From contig CP075497.1 in NCBI GenBank assembly GCA_021613535.1, positions 1,674,001 through 1,738,000 of the forward strand: a stretch of DNA of 64,000 bases. Direction: 5' to 3'. This stretch comes from Adineta vaga (taxonomy: Eukaryota > Rotifera). A model generated the notes under the pieces. It saw only the letters and a program-made list of their open reading frames with translations, did not search any database and was not told the DNA's origin. Shown one piece after another: positions 23,419-37,089 of this stretch (positions are counted from its first letter, which is position 1; every line of letters starts with the position of its first letter). The translations under genes were made by a program, and so were the position numbers.

Positions 23419-24890
23419 ATGGATCGTTGTATGTTACTTTTTAAACGAAAAAAACTTATTAGAAATACTTCTTACCTACTTACAATAGTGATATTTATTA
23501 CAATTAGTTATAATATAGGTCAATGCATAAAACAAAATGTTTAACTGATAAAAATTTACATTTTTTCTAGGACAAGATTTCTTTCATACTTCAATTAATG
23601 TTCCAATACAAATTCGTGTTCCTGAAAAACAATCGATAGATATTGAATTTCTAAATGTTTCAAATTTTGAAGGAGATCGATATAGAACACCCCGACATAA
23701 ATGTGGAACTAGTCGATATCCATCTTCTCGCATTTATTCAAGAGTATTTCGCTCCGATAAAATATTGAATTATCTTGGTTTTCTTCTTCGATCTCATTCA
23801 TTATTTTATTGTTCCGTACCGAAAGTTGCCACACGAACAATTCTTCCATTTATCACATATCTTCATATTCGTGATGATTTATTATCTTCATCAACAATTC
23901 AAAATAATTCCGATTTCAAATTTAAAAAATCATCCAATACTTTCAATGCAGATTACGTTGCAGGAAATATTTTGTCTTTATCTAATGTAAGTTAAATCAA
24001 AGTCTTCCATGAAAAGAGAAAGACTCAAACAAACATTTGTCTTTTCTACTTACATTTGTTTGTTTTAAAACTCGACATAATGTTTTTTTCTTCTCTTCTC
24101 TTCTTGTTATTTCAACTTCTATTCTCGTTAATTTGTTTAGAATAGCTTGAAAGCAGATTCATCTTCTATTCTCAAATTATTCCTCGCACGTTTAACAGAT
24201 AAAAATGCATCTAAAGTTGATATTTGGTCCATGTATGAAGACAAAGTATTGCCATATATTCGTCTTCAAACTTTATCTGATCCTTCGAAAATATATTCTT
24301 CAAACTTTACTCGTGCGATATTCGTTCGTCATCCATTAGATCGTTTAGCATCTGCTTATAGTGATAAAATTGGTACATTAAAAAATCGAACATCATCCTA
24401 TGATCAGATACGTCAAAAGATTTGTCGTCAAAATTCATTATTCTATTTAAATATTTCTCAACGAACATCTCGAAATCATCTAGCGAAACGTTTGTCCAAA
24501 GAAATTAATGAACGCTGTCGATTTGTTATTCCAACATTTGAACATTTTATTACTTACATGTTATCAACTGGATTACGTGCAGATGTTCATTGGCAACCTT
24601 ATACAAAATTATGTCAGGTTTGTTTATTGAAATATAATTTTATTGGAAAATATGAAACAATTGAAGAAGATTTAAACAGATTTATTTCATATTTGGGAAT
24701 GAAACCAGATGAATGGAATAAAAAAACCTATGAGAAAACAGGAAAAACAAAAGAAAATTATCAATTATTATATTCGAATTTATCTCAACAAACGATTTGT
24801 AATTTAAAACGATTTTATCGAGATGATTTTCACTTATTTGATTATCAATTTGAAGATTATTTAATTAATAAAAAAAATATTGATTGTTAA
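23419..24890 (+). CDS. Golgi-type carbohydrate sulfotransferase (Sulfotransfer_2 family)
   Basis: Exons 23419-23518, 23571-23986 and 24141-24890 give about 421 aa. The start MDRCMLLFKRKK is followed by a hydrophobic signal anchor (YLLTIVIFITISYNI), a type II Golgi topology. YCSVPKVATRTILPF matches the 5'-PAPS sulfate-binding motif of the HNK-1/chondroitin sulfotransferase group (V-P-K-V-A). FVRHPLDRLASAYSDKIG matches the 3'-phosphate motif (RxPxxRLxSAY). The C-terminal part YNFIGKYETIEEDLNRFISYLG is also typical. It would transfer sulfate from PAPS to a glycan in the Golgi lumen; the acceptor cannot be read from sequence. Frame intact. Confidence 0.85.
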
Positions 24891-25056
24891 TAAATATATA
24901 TATATCGTTCATTTCTATGTGATTTTAAATTATCTCCGATGTGGACTGTCATATAGAATTGTAATAGATAAATTTCCATGAAAATTCGTATTTATTTATT
25001 TAAGAAAAAGAAGATTAAAAATATCTGACAGAAGAAACGATATCATTGTTGATAAA

Positions 25057-25674
25057 TTATGTATGAAAAAGGAATTCAATAAAATCATGATAATTGATAG
25101 AGCCAGTTTTATTCGGATCAGCTTGATTAATCATATCATTAACTTCATCTTCAGTTAAATCACAATCCCACAACTAAAAAAGAACTTAATCTTCGATGAA
25201 TTTCTTACTAAAATCATTTACTCGAACGAATTTTTTCAATTCATTTGCATTGATCATTCCATTTTGATCTTTATCGAAAACATTAAATGTTTCTCGAAGT
25301 TCTTCTTCAAAATCCTGTTGATTAATTGGTGCTGTCATCATTGAAAGAAATTCTCTCATATCAATTCCACCCGATTGATCTTCATCAGCTGAACCAAGTA
25401 ATAAACGAGCTTCTTCTTTCGTAATTTTCATATCTTTAAACAAAAAAATATATATTTTTTTAAAATCTCATTTCTCATTTTGAACAAAGCACTACCTGCA
25501 GCTTTAGCAACTCGAAGAAGATCGTCAGGATTTATAAAACCTTTCGAACGTGTATCCATAAGAGAAAAAGATGCTTGAAAATCTTGAATTCTTTCTGCAG
25601 ATAATTCAATCGGTAAAGATAAATTTTGAGCTCGTGTCCCACCTGCTAATTCATTTTCACTTGAAATATTCATG
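25057..25674 (-). CDS. Calmodulin-like four EF-hand protein
   Basis: Three coding exons on the minus strand: from ATG 25674 to about 25500, about 25436-25222, and 25173-25057 (TAA 25057-25059). Reading the middle exon straight through its donor (CGA|GTAAAT at 25221) gives a false stop; splicing a 48-bp intron joins FVR to LWDCDLTEDE. The product is about 165 aa. The EF-hand loops begin MDTRSKGFINPDD (degenerate), ADEDQSGGIDMREF, FDKDQNGMINANEL and ADPNKTGSINYHDF. The first loop has Arg at the third ligand position and the fourth has Asn, so calcium binding is likely strongest in loops 2 and 3. It could be a centrin or calmodulin relative, and its partner is unknown. Confidence 0.8.
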
Positions 25675-26041
25675 AGAATTCTTCTAAAAAATGTATTCGA
25701 TATAAAGCTGATCTTATCTATTTTGTGTTCATTATTACAAATATCTTGTATACTAAATACACACACATGTATTAAAGAAAAGAGAAAAAGAAAAGAAGAT
25801 AAACATCGAATAACATTTGAATTGAGAAAAAGAAGTTTTTGTTGTTCGATTCGTTAAATTAAAAAAAAACAGACAAATGAAGTTTGTTTGTTTATCTTTT
25901 TCTGTCATACAGCAAATACATACACATGAGAGAAGAAGAAAAAAAAAGTGAAGAAATATTGAATGTTTGAATAGATAGATTTAGAAGACTTTGCTTGTAT
26001 GTTGCCATTTTGGGAATGAGAAATGCTTTGTTTTTAATTGA
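25675..26041. other. Intergenic between the EF-hand gene and DNAJ gene
   Basis: About 370 bp, AT-rich with A-runs. It contains the promoter of the EF-hand gene and the 3' end of the DNAJ gene. No separate gene is seen. Confidence 0.5.
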
Positions 26042-27539
26042 TCATTTAATTGCTTGTAAAACTCCATTGACTTTTCTCGAGGTTAATCGACCATCTTCTT
26101 CGATTGTTTCTGTTGTTTGTCCGTTTTCTTCAACTCTAAAGCAAATCAAACCAATATTTAAATCAAATTTTAACAATCATTTTCATACCGTGTTGTTACA
26201 ATACGACGACCATTGATGATTTTTGTTGATTTAGTTGTTTTCTTTGCTACAGGCCGAGAATTTCCATTACTAAAACGAAAGAATTCTTTCGAATTCTATT
26301 TCTTTCTCTTTTAAAACTAACCCAAATGAAACATTAAATGACGATATAGATCCGACATGAGGATGTCCACCGAAATCATGATGTCGAAATGGATCATGAT
26401 CAAATAAAGACATTCTCATTGGAGAAAAAACACTATCAAACAATGCCATTTGTTGTCTATGTGGATCACGTCGTGATGATGATGAAGAAGATGAACGGAG
26501 ATTTCCAAATGGATGAAGATGATGATGGTGATGATGATGATGATTATGAAAATGAGCAAATGGATCCATTCCAAAACCTAAAATTATAGGAGATTTAGTT
26601 TTGAATAAATAAAATGATTCATTTCATGCGCAATTCAATTCAAACATCATTCATCAGGGATCATTTCAAAACGGGTTTTTTTTTCTTTTCTCTTTCTCAC
26701 CAAAATGAAAAACCTGACGTGTCCATTTTCCTATAATATTCGATTCAAATGAAATTCGATCCGAATATCAATATGAAATGATTAACAAACGAAAAAGAAC
26801 ATTTTCACTTACCAAAATCATCATCCATACCAAAATGAGACATAAATTGTTCAAAGATATCGAATGGATTGTGAAAATGAAATGTACGATTGAGAAAATC
26901 TTCGGAAAATCGTGAATAACCATTATTTGATGAATATCCACTATTGTTATGTCCATTTGATAATCCCGCTCGACCCAATTGATCATATTTTCGTCGTTTA
27001 TCTTCTACAAAAGACAAAACAACATTTTATTCATCTCTGAATCATTTTAGATGATTAATTAACACAAAATAACCTGTGTGAAAGACTCCTACATATTTTG
27101 TTTGAGATTTTGTAAATATTTACGTAAATATTTTTTCGGATGTGATTTTATATGAAATTACTCAAGTGAAATCAACTATGATTAATCAACATACAACGAA
27201 TTGAGGTTTATCCTTCCTTCAATGACTTTTTTTTCAAAACTTACTATCAGATAAAACTTCATAAGCTTCTGAGATTAATTTAAATTTTTCTTCTGCTTGT
27301 GTTTTGCTTGAGAGATTTTTATCCGGATGCCACTAAAAAATATTTAATATGAATTTATCGAAAACAAAACAAATTCAAATTTACTTTTAACGCTAATCGA
27401 CGATATCTAAACAAAAAACAACAAACGAACGTTTTCTTTCTGAACATTTCTTAATTAGAAACGGAAATACATACGATTTTTTAATTTCATCGTCAGTTGC
27501 TGTTTTCTGCACTTCAAGTATTTCATAAAAATCCGTCAT
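26042..27539 (-). CDS. DNAJB6-like Hsp40 co-chaperone
   Basis: About seven exons on the minus strand from ATG 27539 ([20 protein letters not shown]) to TGA 26042-26044. The J domain contains the HPD triad in LKWHPDKN and [20 protein letters not shown]. It is followed by a Gly/Phe/Asn region, a His-rich block ([15 protein letters not shown]), a serine run (SSSSSSS) and the C-terminal DNAJB6/B2 signature: [17 protein letters not shown] then [10 protein letters not shown]. The family binds Hsp70 through the HPD loop, and the Ser/Thr-rich region suppresses amyloid aggregation. Splice phases agree across all short introns I checked. The exact DNAJB paralogue (B2, B6, B7 or B8) cannot be assigned, because vertebrate subfamilies may postdate the split. 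Confidence 0.88.
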
Positions 27540-29217
<1,678 letters not shown>

Positions 29218-30009
29218 ATTGAAAAAGATCTCATTAGAATCAAATCATCATGCATATAATCTCTCATATTCATCATTGTAAATAAATGTATGAAAGATCG
29301 CTTTGAAAATTTCATTCTATGTCTTTGTCTTGTAATATTTTCTTGTCTATATATCTAACATTTATTTATTCGAGATCCTTCTTTCGCTCTTTGTATATCT
29401 ATGAAAAAGAAAACGAACTGATTTTAATGTCAATTTATTAAATAAATATTCTGTCAGGGAAATAATATTAAACGTGGAATATTTTGATGATTCAAGAAGA
29501 ATTCGAACATACGAAGAAATTAAAACAAAGGAAGAATGAATCATTTCTTTTTCTTTTGTGGGGAAAAATTTCAAGTAATCCGGATCATTTTCAATGAAAA
29601 TCACGTGCAAATTCTATCGAATCGTTGTGGTTCCATCAAATTTGATGAGAATCTGAATGGAAATAGAGCGGATATACTAGATGTTCTATTGCATGAAGTC
29701 CTATCATCAAGTCATGACTTTGAATATTTGTCAGATAAAAACTTTTCAACGGAAAAATCATTTCTACTGAATATCAAAATATTTTTATACTTTCTATGTT
29801 CGCCATTTCCTGTCACTTTGAGCAATGCATTATGAAAAGATATAAACATTTCTCAAGTTTCTCCTTCTTACTAATTAAACATTGAGATACAAAAATAATA
29901 AAAGCAAGTAAAAAATGATCTATTCATTTTTCTAATTATGTTTTCTTTATAAAAATCATTGAAACGATACTCTCAATCTCATTTTCAAAACGAGAAAGAA
30001 AGCAAACTA
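29218..30009. other. Intergenic; one unassigned small open frame
   Basis: AT-rich. A 99-codon ATG frame at 29536-29835 (plus; begins MNHFFFFCGEKFQVIRII) overlaps an antisense frame of 82 codons. Neither has a recognised motif or supporting splice sites, so I do not call a gene. Confidence 0.4.
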
Positions 30010-30996
30010 ATGAGTTCTTTAACATCAATTCAAGTTATTCAAAGTCAACTTCTTCGTTATATTCCATTGATTACGATTATAATTGGCACAATTGGAAATA
30101 TTCTTAATTGTTTTATATTTACTCGTCGATCCCTTCGACGAAATCCTTGCTCAATATATTTTTTCGCGTCTAGTATCGCGAATTTCTTTGCAATATACTT
30201 CGGATGTTTTACTCGTTTATTGAGCAGTTTTTCAATTGACCCTCCACCTTCTCAAATGGCTTTGTATTGTAAAAGTAAAACCTTTTTAACTTATATTGGT
30301 TTAGCTGGTTCAGCTTGGTTTATTGTTGGAGCTTGTGCTGATCGTTATGCATCTAGCGCAGCGACTGTTCGAATTCGATCGTTTAGTCAAGTGAAGGTAG
30401 CACGTCGAGTTGTTGTTTTAATTGCAATTCTTGTCATTCTTGTTTATTTTCAAATGAATTTTTGTTTTGATGGAAATATTCAATCAGCGAATTGTTATCC
30501 AGCATCATCATTTTGTAATTATTGGAATGATTTTAATCTATTAATAACATTTAGTTTATTCCCTCCAATCTTAATGTTAATTCTTGGTTGGATGACAATA
30601 CGAAATGTTCGTCTTGGTCAACATTTACGACGTGAAACGAATTTTAAAGATCGACAATTAACAGCCATGCTTTTTATTCAAGTTATTTGTATTGTCATAC
30701 TTTCATGTCCAATTTCAATACAGAAAATTTATACAAATCTGACTTTAAATCAGAATAAAAGTCTTGAAATGAAACAAATCGAAAGTTTCTTCGCAACATT
30801 TGTGGTTTTATTAGCTTTATTGAATACTGCAACATCATTTTATTTATTTACATTAACTGGAAAAGTTTTTCGAAAAGAATTAAAACAACTGTTTTGGTCA
30901 AAACGACAACAACCAACTGTTCAACCAACTGCTACCGTTATAATAAAAGCAGCAAATAGAAAAAGCCTTTTTCCTGGTATTCAGAACGAATATTGA
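30010..30996 (+). CDS. Rhodopsin-like (class A) G-protein-coupled receptor
   Basis: Single-exon frame; the first ATG is at 30010 (MSSLTSIQVIQSQLLRYIP), giving 328 aa. Seven hydrophobic segments can be followed. TM1 contains GTIGNILNCFIF with the conserved Asn. TM2 is around FFASSIANFFAIYFG. A Cys before TM3 sits in LYCKSKTF, and the DRY motif closes TM3 in ACADRYASS. TM7 ends in NTATSFYLFTLTGKVF. A conserved Pro in TM6 is in VILSCPISIQK. It resembles the large peptide-receptor-like GPCR families of rotifers and other invertebrates; the ligand is unknown. A decayed tandem copy lies just downstream. Confidence 0.82.
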   Translation: MSSLTSIQVIQSQLLRYIPLITIIIGTIGNILNCFIFTRRSLRRNPCSIYFFASSIANFFAIYFGCFTRLLSSFSIDPPPSQMALYCKSKTFLTYIGLAGSAWFIVGACADRYASSAATVRIRSFSQVKVARRVVVLIAILVILVYFQMNFCFDGNIQSANCYPASSFCNYWNDFNLLITFSLFPPILMLILGWMTIRNVRLGQHLRRETNFKDRQLTAMLFIQVICIVILSCPISIQKIYTNLTLNQNKSLEMKQIESFFATFVVLLALLNTATSFYLFTLTGKVFRKELKQLFWSKRQQPTVQPTATVIIKAANRKSLFPGIQNEY

Positions 30997-31369
30997 AACA
31001 TTTTTTAACAAATATGCAAAAAAATTTGAGTAATTAGTTATAATCTTAAAGTTGTATTTTAATGGAACTAATTCATTATCCGTCTATTCGATATTAACTA
31101 ATATTATTGTTAATAACTCTGTTCGAAGAAAATCATTTCTCAATTCTATATTATGTACACGATTTCTATAATGATTGTTTTATTGCTGTTACAGGTTTCG
31201 ACACATGTTCACTTTATCTTTCTTTTGATAACAATGGAAAAAATAAAATTCTTCTCTTATTGATTATTAAACTTTCATGTCTTCACATTTCAAGAAGTCT
31301 ATAAAAAAAAGAAATGCCTAAAACAGAAACGAATCTTTCACTAGTTGCATTAGTTTGAACTATAATGAT

Positions 31370-31915
31370 GATGTTAAGGTACGAGTGCAAATGTAACAAG
31401 TCAATTTGCATCACCTATTGAATGTAAAAGTGCAAAATCAACAGCGGATTAAGTAAAACATTCATCAAGTGTTGCTACTACTCGAATATGATCATTTGGT
31501 CAAGTGAAAATTGAACGTCGTGTTGTTCTAATTATTGCAATTCTTATTTATTTTCCAATGAATTTTTGTTGTGATAGAAATTTTGAATCAGCACATTGTT
31601 ATTCGTAAATATCATTTTATAATACATGGAATGATTTTAATGTTAATATTCTTGGTTGAATGATAATACAAAACATTCGTTTTGATCAATATTTATGAAG
31701 AGATGCAGAGTTTAAAGATCGACTATTAACAATAGTGCTTTTTATTCAAGTGATTTGTTTTCGTGTTATACTTTCAATTAAAGTAAAACAATCGAAATGG
31801 AACAATCTGAAAGTTTATTTTTGTTCCAAACGAAGACATGCAAATGTTGAACCAACAGCAATGACGAAAATAAACAATAGAAAAAGTCTTTTTCATATTG
31901 AACAAAGTTTATAAG
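31370..31915 (+). pseudogene. Decayed tandem copy of the adjacent GPCR
   Basis: Sequence parallels the intact receptor from the TM3 region to the C-terminus: SFGQVKIERRVVLIIAIL, then PMNFCCDRNFESAHCY, EFKDRLLTIVLFIQVI and NRKSLF near the end at 31880-31912. It has multiple in-frame stops (for example TAA after the SAHCYS stretch and TGA in the TM5 stretch), frame changes and deletions, and its N-terminal half is largely unrecognisable. It cannot encode a receptor. Confidence 0.85.
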
Positions 31916-32369
31916 ACAAATAAGCTGAACTCCATGCACTTTTTTCTAATGATTTCAGAGTGAAAAACGTCCCAAAATAGATTTGCCATAGCGATCAGTG
32001 CTATAAGGTAACATATGTCACATTTGAAAATCCATCGAAGAAGATCATCGCATTGCCTTAGACATCACGATGTGTAAAGAATAGTATAATCAAAATTGTA
32101 CCTTAATCCTTTGATTAGACTATTGAAGTGATACTCTAATTGAACCTTCAAATGACACATTCAATTTCTCCTGCTACGATAGATACAACATCAATATTCA
32201 AATTAGAAAATATGTCGATATTCATTCTATTAATAGAATTCTCCATTCTGTTTCTCCTAGATCATTTCTCTGATTGATCCAGGGATAAAATCAAATTGTC
32301 CATGTGTGTGTGTATGTAAAAGAGAAGAAAAGAAAAGAAAAGAAATCGATTCGATCTGATGATCATTTA
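31916..32369. other. Intergenic
   Basis: About 450 bp with a short TG/AAAAG-rich stretch just before the next start. No gene seen. Confidence 0.5.
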
Positions 32370-33762
32370 ATGCTTGTAAACATGACTAGTCACACATCGC
32401 GTCGTTATCCATTAAAACGTGTTCGACCAGATAATGAGAATCAAGGTTCAATTTCAATTTCTACTGAACAAACAAAGAAAAAATTTTGTCGGCAATCTTC
32501 GGAAGGTTTGATTTTAAGTTTTTTTCTAAAGATAATCTAATTTTTCTTTTTCTTAAAGATTCAGCATTTGTTGAAAGTGAAAAATCATCTGATGAACGTG
32601 CATTTGATCTATTTCATAAGTAAAGAAAAGCTTTTCTTCTTTTCAAAATTCTTTTGTTCATTCTTTCAGTGAATATTTTCTTCAATTTCGTCCTTTTTTT
32701 AAACATCGTTCAATTGTCATACAATTTATTGAACATCTTTGGTCAAACATGACGGAAACAGCGAAAGTGTCATTTGTAAAAAAGATTCTTAAAGAACAAG
32801 GAATTTATGATATTTCATCAAGAAATTTTCATGAAAATGAAAGTTTTTTAAATGATGGTAAATCAAAATTTTCTTTGCTTTTTTCTCATAAATTTTCCAT
32901 TTGATAGAAAATGATTCACAAACAAACAAATCATTGAATGGAAGTCTTCCAATATGGAATACAAATAATCGATATAGTCGAAGTTTTATCAATGATCTTT
33001 TATCTTATATGAAGTATTCCATAACACCTCGATTTATTGATAAAAAGTAAGTTTTAATTTATATTTCAAAAGTTTATTTCGAAGTTTGTCTCATTTTGAA
33101 AGATTACCATCAAAAAATCCAATTCCACTTCGCCGATCTTCACGTATTCGTCGAGCACCAAGTAAATGTTCTTGTTCCACATGTAAAACAACACAAGGAT
33201 CAGAAGAACATCCATCTTCAATATCAACTATGAGCAATGATTCAGGTTAATCTTTAGTTTTCTCTTTTATTCCTAATATTCTTCTGCTGTTTCTTGTAGA
33301 TTATCAAATCTTCCGACATTTGATTGATCATTATCAACAACTGTGAGTAAAAGAATAATTCAATCTATTAACTAATCGATTATTTTGTAGTGATGATCAA
33401 TTTACAAATCTTTCAACTGATAATATTAAACTTAATGAAACAAATGAAAAATCAATATCCTTTACTGACGTTTGTTTTCTAAAAATTCTTTGGAATCAAT
33501 TCTTTTTTTCCTACTTAAATAGGTTAATGAATTACCAAACACATCATCATTAATGGATAATACAATTCCAGCAGATAATACAAATGATATTCCATTATCT
33601 TCAATTGACTTTTCAATTGATTCATCAATAAATTTCAATGAAAAAGATTCAGTAATTGAGAATGTAGATGAACGTCCAACACGACGTACTTATGTAATAT
33701 TAACTGAACTTGATGAACCATTTTTTGGTCCTTATCCGATTGAATTTACTATAACAATTTAA
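32370..33762 (+). CDS. Unrecognised protein with an HMG-box-like segment
   Basis: Eight exons with consistent phases from ATG 32370 (or ATG 32382) to TAA 33760-33762, about 330 aa. The second and third exons together encode AFDLFHNEYFLQFRPFF followed by LWSNMTETAKVSFVKKI, which resembles the first and last helices of an HMG box (AF.LF..E...RP and LW..M...AK..F). The middle has a basic patch RRSSRIRRAPSKCSCSTC, and the C-terminal third is acidic and Asn/Ser-rich. Nuclear DNA binding is inferred weakly. The gene structure is supported by splice consensus and phase; the function is not known. Confidence 0.6.
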
Positions 33763-34472
33763 AATCCCTTATTTCCCTTCATTTAATATACCCGATTGCT
33801 TGTGTTTGTATTTTTTTTGTAAATCTCTAGTTAGTTTTTGTTTATATATATATTTTTTTTTGAGATCTTGTGTATTCATTTAAAATCTATAGTATTTCAT
33901 TAAGAATCTCTCTCTAACTATTTTGAAACTTTTTTTTCTTCTTCTTCTATGATGAACAGAAACAATATAAATGTAGAAAAATGTTATTGATTTTGTTGAA
34001 TAAAACGTCCTTATTGGCAAATATTTTAAAATTAAATTTCAAGTTTTTTTTGTTACTTAGTTACTCTAGAAAAATCGCTTCCGTGCAATAGTTAATCATC
34101 TACATAGAATATTTATGAATGAGGTAACTTTTGATAGATGTCGCTTTTAGAAAAGTGATAAACTCTTGGTTTCATGTTTGAAATAATTCCTAAACTTAAG
34201 TATTATTCGTATCTAATCATTGAGTTCGAATTTCTTGTAGTTATTTGATAAATTTACCTTGCAATATCTAAATGGAGTCTTTGCTGTAACAACGATGATG
34301 GTGATGTCTTGTCATTTGTAAACTATGGTTGTTGGGCATAAAACACATACTCACAGAATCTACTTTGTTTTTTTGATTGTTTTATAGTGACATGATTTGT
34401 TTCGTGTGGAATTTCGATTCTTTTACTGATTGATATTTTAGAATATTCGATCTTTATTCACCAAAGAAAAGA
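33763..34472. other. Intergenic, nothing recognised
   Basis: About 710 bp holding the 3' end of the HMG-like gene and the promoter of RSPH3. No open frame of note. Confidence 0.5.
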
Positions 34473-36034
34473 ATGGCCGCTACACTTGTGAAACCACCTA
34501 ATTCAACATATACATTTGCGAGTCAACCGAAAGTTATCCAACAACAACAAGGACAACGACAAAAATTTCGACAAGCACCTGAACTTTCACAGTATGTTCA
34601 ATTCTTTGATTTAATTATTATATTATTCGTATTTATTTCAGAGACGAAAGCAATCTTTATGGAAATATAATGTATGATCGCCGTGTTATTCGTGGTAACA
34701 CTTATGCGCTTCATACACTTCCTGCTGTAAATAATTTCACTGATGATTTTACTATGAAATCTAATGTTTATTTTGTTATATTAAATAGCATGCTCAACCA
34801 GATCCAATTGAAGTTCAACGTCGACAAGAAGCAAAACGACGAGCATTAGCAAGACGTAAAGCTCAAGATCAAATGCGTACAAGAACACCAGAACCTGTAC
34901 ATGATCGAAGAAATGTTGATGTTCAAACAGAACTCTATCTTGAAGAACTCAGGTATTTAATTTTAAATTGAACCTAATTTTCTCAATAATAAAATTCAAA
35001 TGTTTGTTTATAGTGATCGAATAGAAGAAGCTGATGTTGATGTTCAAACAGATGCTTTTCTTGATCGTCCACCTTCACCTCTATTCATTCCTCAATCGAC
35101 TGGCAAAGATGTTTCTACTCAAATTGAAGATGGCGACGTAACATTTTATCTTTTTCTTCGCTTAAGAAACTTCTGCTTGTTTTCTTTAGTTATTTGATTT
35201 TGATCTTGAAGTGAAACCAATTGTTGAAACATTAGTTGGTAAAACAGTTGAACAAGCATTAATTGAAGTTGCTGAAGAAGAAGAATTAGCTGAAATTCGT
35301 GAACAACAACGAGAATATGAAGAATTACGAAATGCCGAATTAATTGAATTACAACGATTAGAAGAACAAGAAAGACGTTTAAGAGCTGAAAAAGATCGTC
35401 GAATGAAACAAGCCAAAGACTCACTTCAAGCTGAACAAGATGTTGCACAAAAGATTGCTGCAAGAGCTTTTGCCAAAGCTTATTTACAAGATCTTGTTCC
35501 AAGTGTATTTAATAATTTGAGAGAAAATGGATACTTCTATGATCCTGTTGAACATGGTAAAAGATTTTCTTTTATAAATCATAACAAAATAACTAAGATT
35601 TCAAAAATTTTAGAAATTGAAACATCATTTATGCCTTGGTTAATGAACAAGACTTTGACACATGTCAATCAATTAGTACTTGGTCGAACAATTCTCGATT
35701 CCATTATTCGTGATGTTGTCAATCAACGAATTGATGATTATGAAAAGTTAGCAGACACATTAAAACAAGTTATTGAAGGTGCTGTAGATATGGGAACATC
35801 AACTGGAGATGTTGCACAAAATTCTGAAAGACATGAATCAGGACATGAAGAATTACTTGCTAATACAAATGATGAAGGAGAAACTAATGTCAGTGCCTTG
35901 CCGACTGGTAAAGAAATTTGTTTTTGTAATTAGAAACAAAATTTGAATAAAATAAATTCTTTTCAGATGATATTCTTGATGAACGTGACGAAGATCAAGC
36001 AAATGCAGAAGAAGAAACAGGTGTTGACCAGTAA
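34473..36034 (+). CDS. RSPH3: Radial spoke head protein 3 homologue
   Basis: Seven exons with short introns. It starts MAATLVKPPNSTYTFASQPK and the second exon has NLYGNIMYDRRVIRGNTYA, the hallmark of RSP3. Later stretches are RQEAKRRALARRKAQDQMR, two DVQT-type motifs, a long charged coiled-coil (35260-35480), and the helical IAARAFAKAYLQDLVPSVF region that in RSP3 binds axonemal partners (an AKAP-like helix). The C-terminus is acidic and ends at TAA 36032-36034. RSP3 dimers form the stalk that anchors radial spokes to axonemal doublets, as expected for a ciliated rotifer. Frame intact. Confidence 0.92.
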
Positions 36035-37089
36035 TTTGATCTTGAAAAATCTTTCGTTTTCTTTGCTTCTAAACTTAGTTCATGTTTTTGTCTATGTCTG
36101 CTTTTTTTTCATTTTATCGTCGAAAATAAAATATCAGAAATTTTCTTTTGAATATAAAAGATTTTGAGATATTCAACCAAATTCAAATGTATTGATATAA
36201 ATCGTATTTGTATGTCGTTTAGCAATAAAATAACTATTTGATCAATGATTGAAGCAGAACAGATATTGAGTTAATTCAGAAATATCTGTATAATGAATAT
36301 TAATCAGATTGAGCAATTGAATGGTACGATCTTATAAGAATCGTACACCTGATTCGATCTAATATGATCAAATAAGACGAAAAACATGTAAAAATCAGCA
36401 TCTATAAGATTTTATATTCGATTGTACTTGAAGATTCTTATATAATTTCGTTTAGGTTATAAGATCTTATTAGGTGTTTCACAAGTGATATAAAACGTCT
36501 TGATCTAAATGAAATCAACGATAGATGTATCCTTTAAAACATAGCTCTCAAAAGAAAACAAGACATTCAATATATGGTAGATAAAGGAAAATGTGTTTGA
36601 TATCTTCAAAGAAAAACAAATTTAGATGCTTTCACTGTCAATAACATTTTCCTATTTTCTTAATCAAAACTGGATAACAAAATACAAAGATTCAAAGTAC
36701 GTATGAAATGCTTATAATTATAAGCCGGTCCGCTACTATCAACGTTCGCCGATCGTACCGATCATTGACGCTAGAGTATCGACTTACATCTCTAACGCAA
36801 GTGCTCGTTTTGTTCCAAATATATCATCATTCTATGTAAAATTTTCAAATGTACAGATAAACGAATGTAATTAATGTGCATTGAAAATAGCACTTCATCT
36901 ACAGTCCTGATGCTACTGATGTCACAAATCGAAGCGAATGTTGTTGTTGGTGGTTTCGAATTAATTGTCATTAAAAAAGAACGCATACTAGAACAAGATT
37001 GTTTCCACTCGTCCATTAAAACGAACTGGAACTTTAGAAACACCGTCACCCTGATAAAGAGAATCAAAAAAAGAAACAGATAAATATCA
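36035..37089. other. Intergenic with unplaced sequence
   Basis: About 1 kb. A small perfect stem (GTACGAT/ATCGTAC) lies at about 36324-36347, and an unusually GC-rich patch at 36725-36790. Minus-strand frames at 36792-37080 abut the end of the recognisable COPG homology but did not align to COPG by eye. Confidence 0.4.

Noticed and set aside
26389-26589. Acidic plus-strand frame over the DNAJ gene
   Set aside because: Antisense shadow of the His- and Ser-rich coding exon; it has no splice partners.
35146-35502. Leu/Val/Gln-rich minus-strand frames over RSPH3
   Set aside because: Antisense of the RSPH3 coiled-coil exon.
36324-36347. Small palindromic stem as a transcription terminator or RNA gene
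   Set aside because: A 7-bp stem in AT-rich eukaryotic DNA has no support as a functional element.
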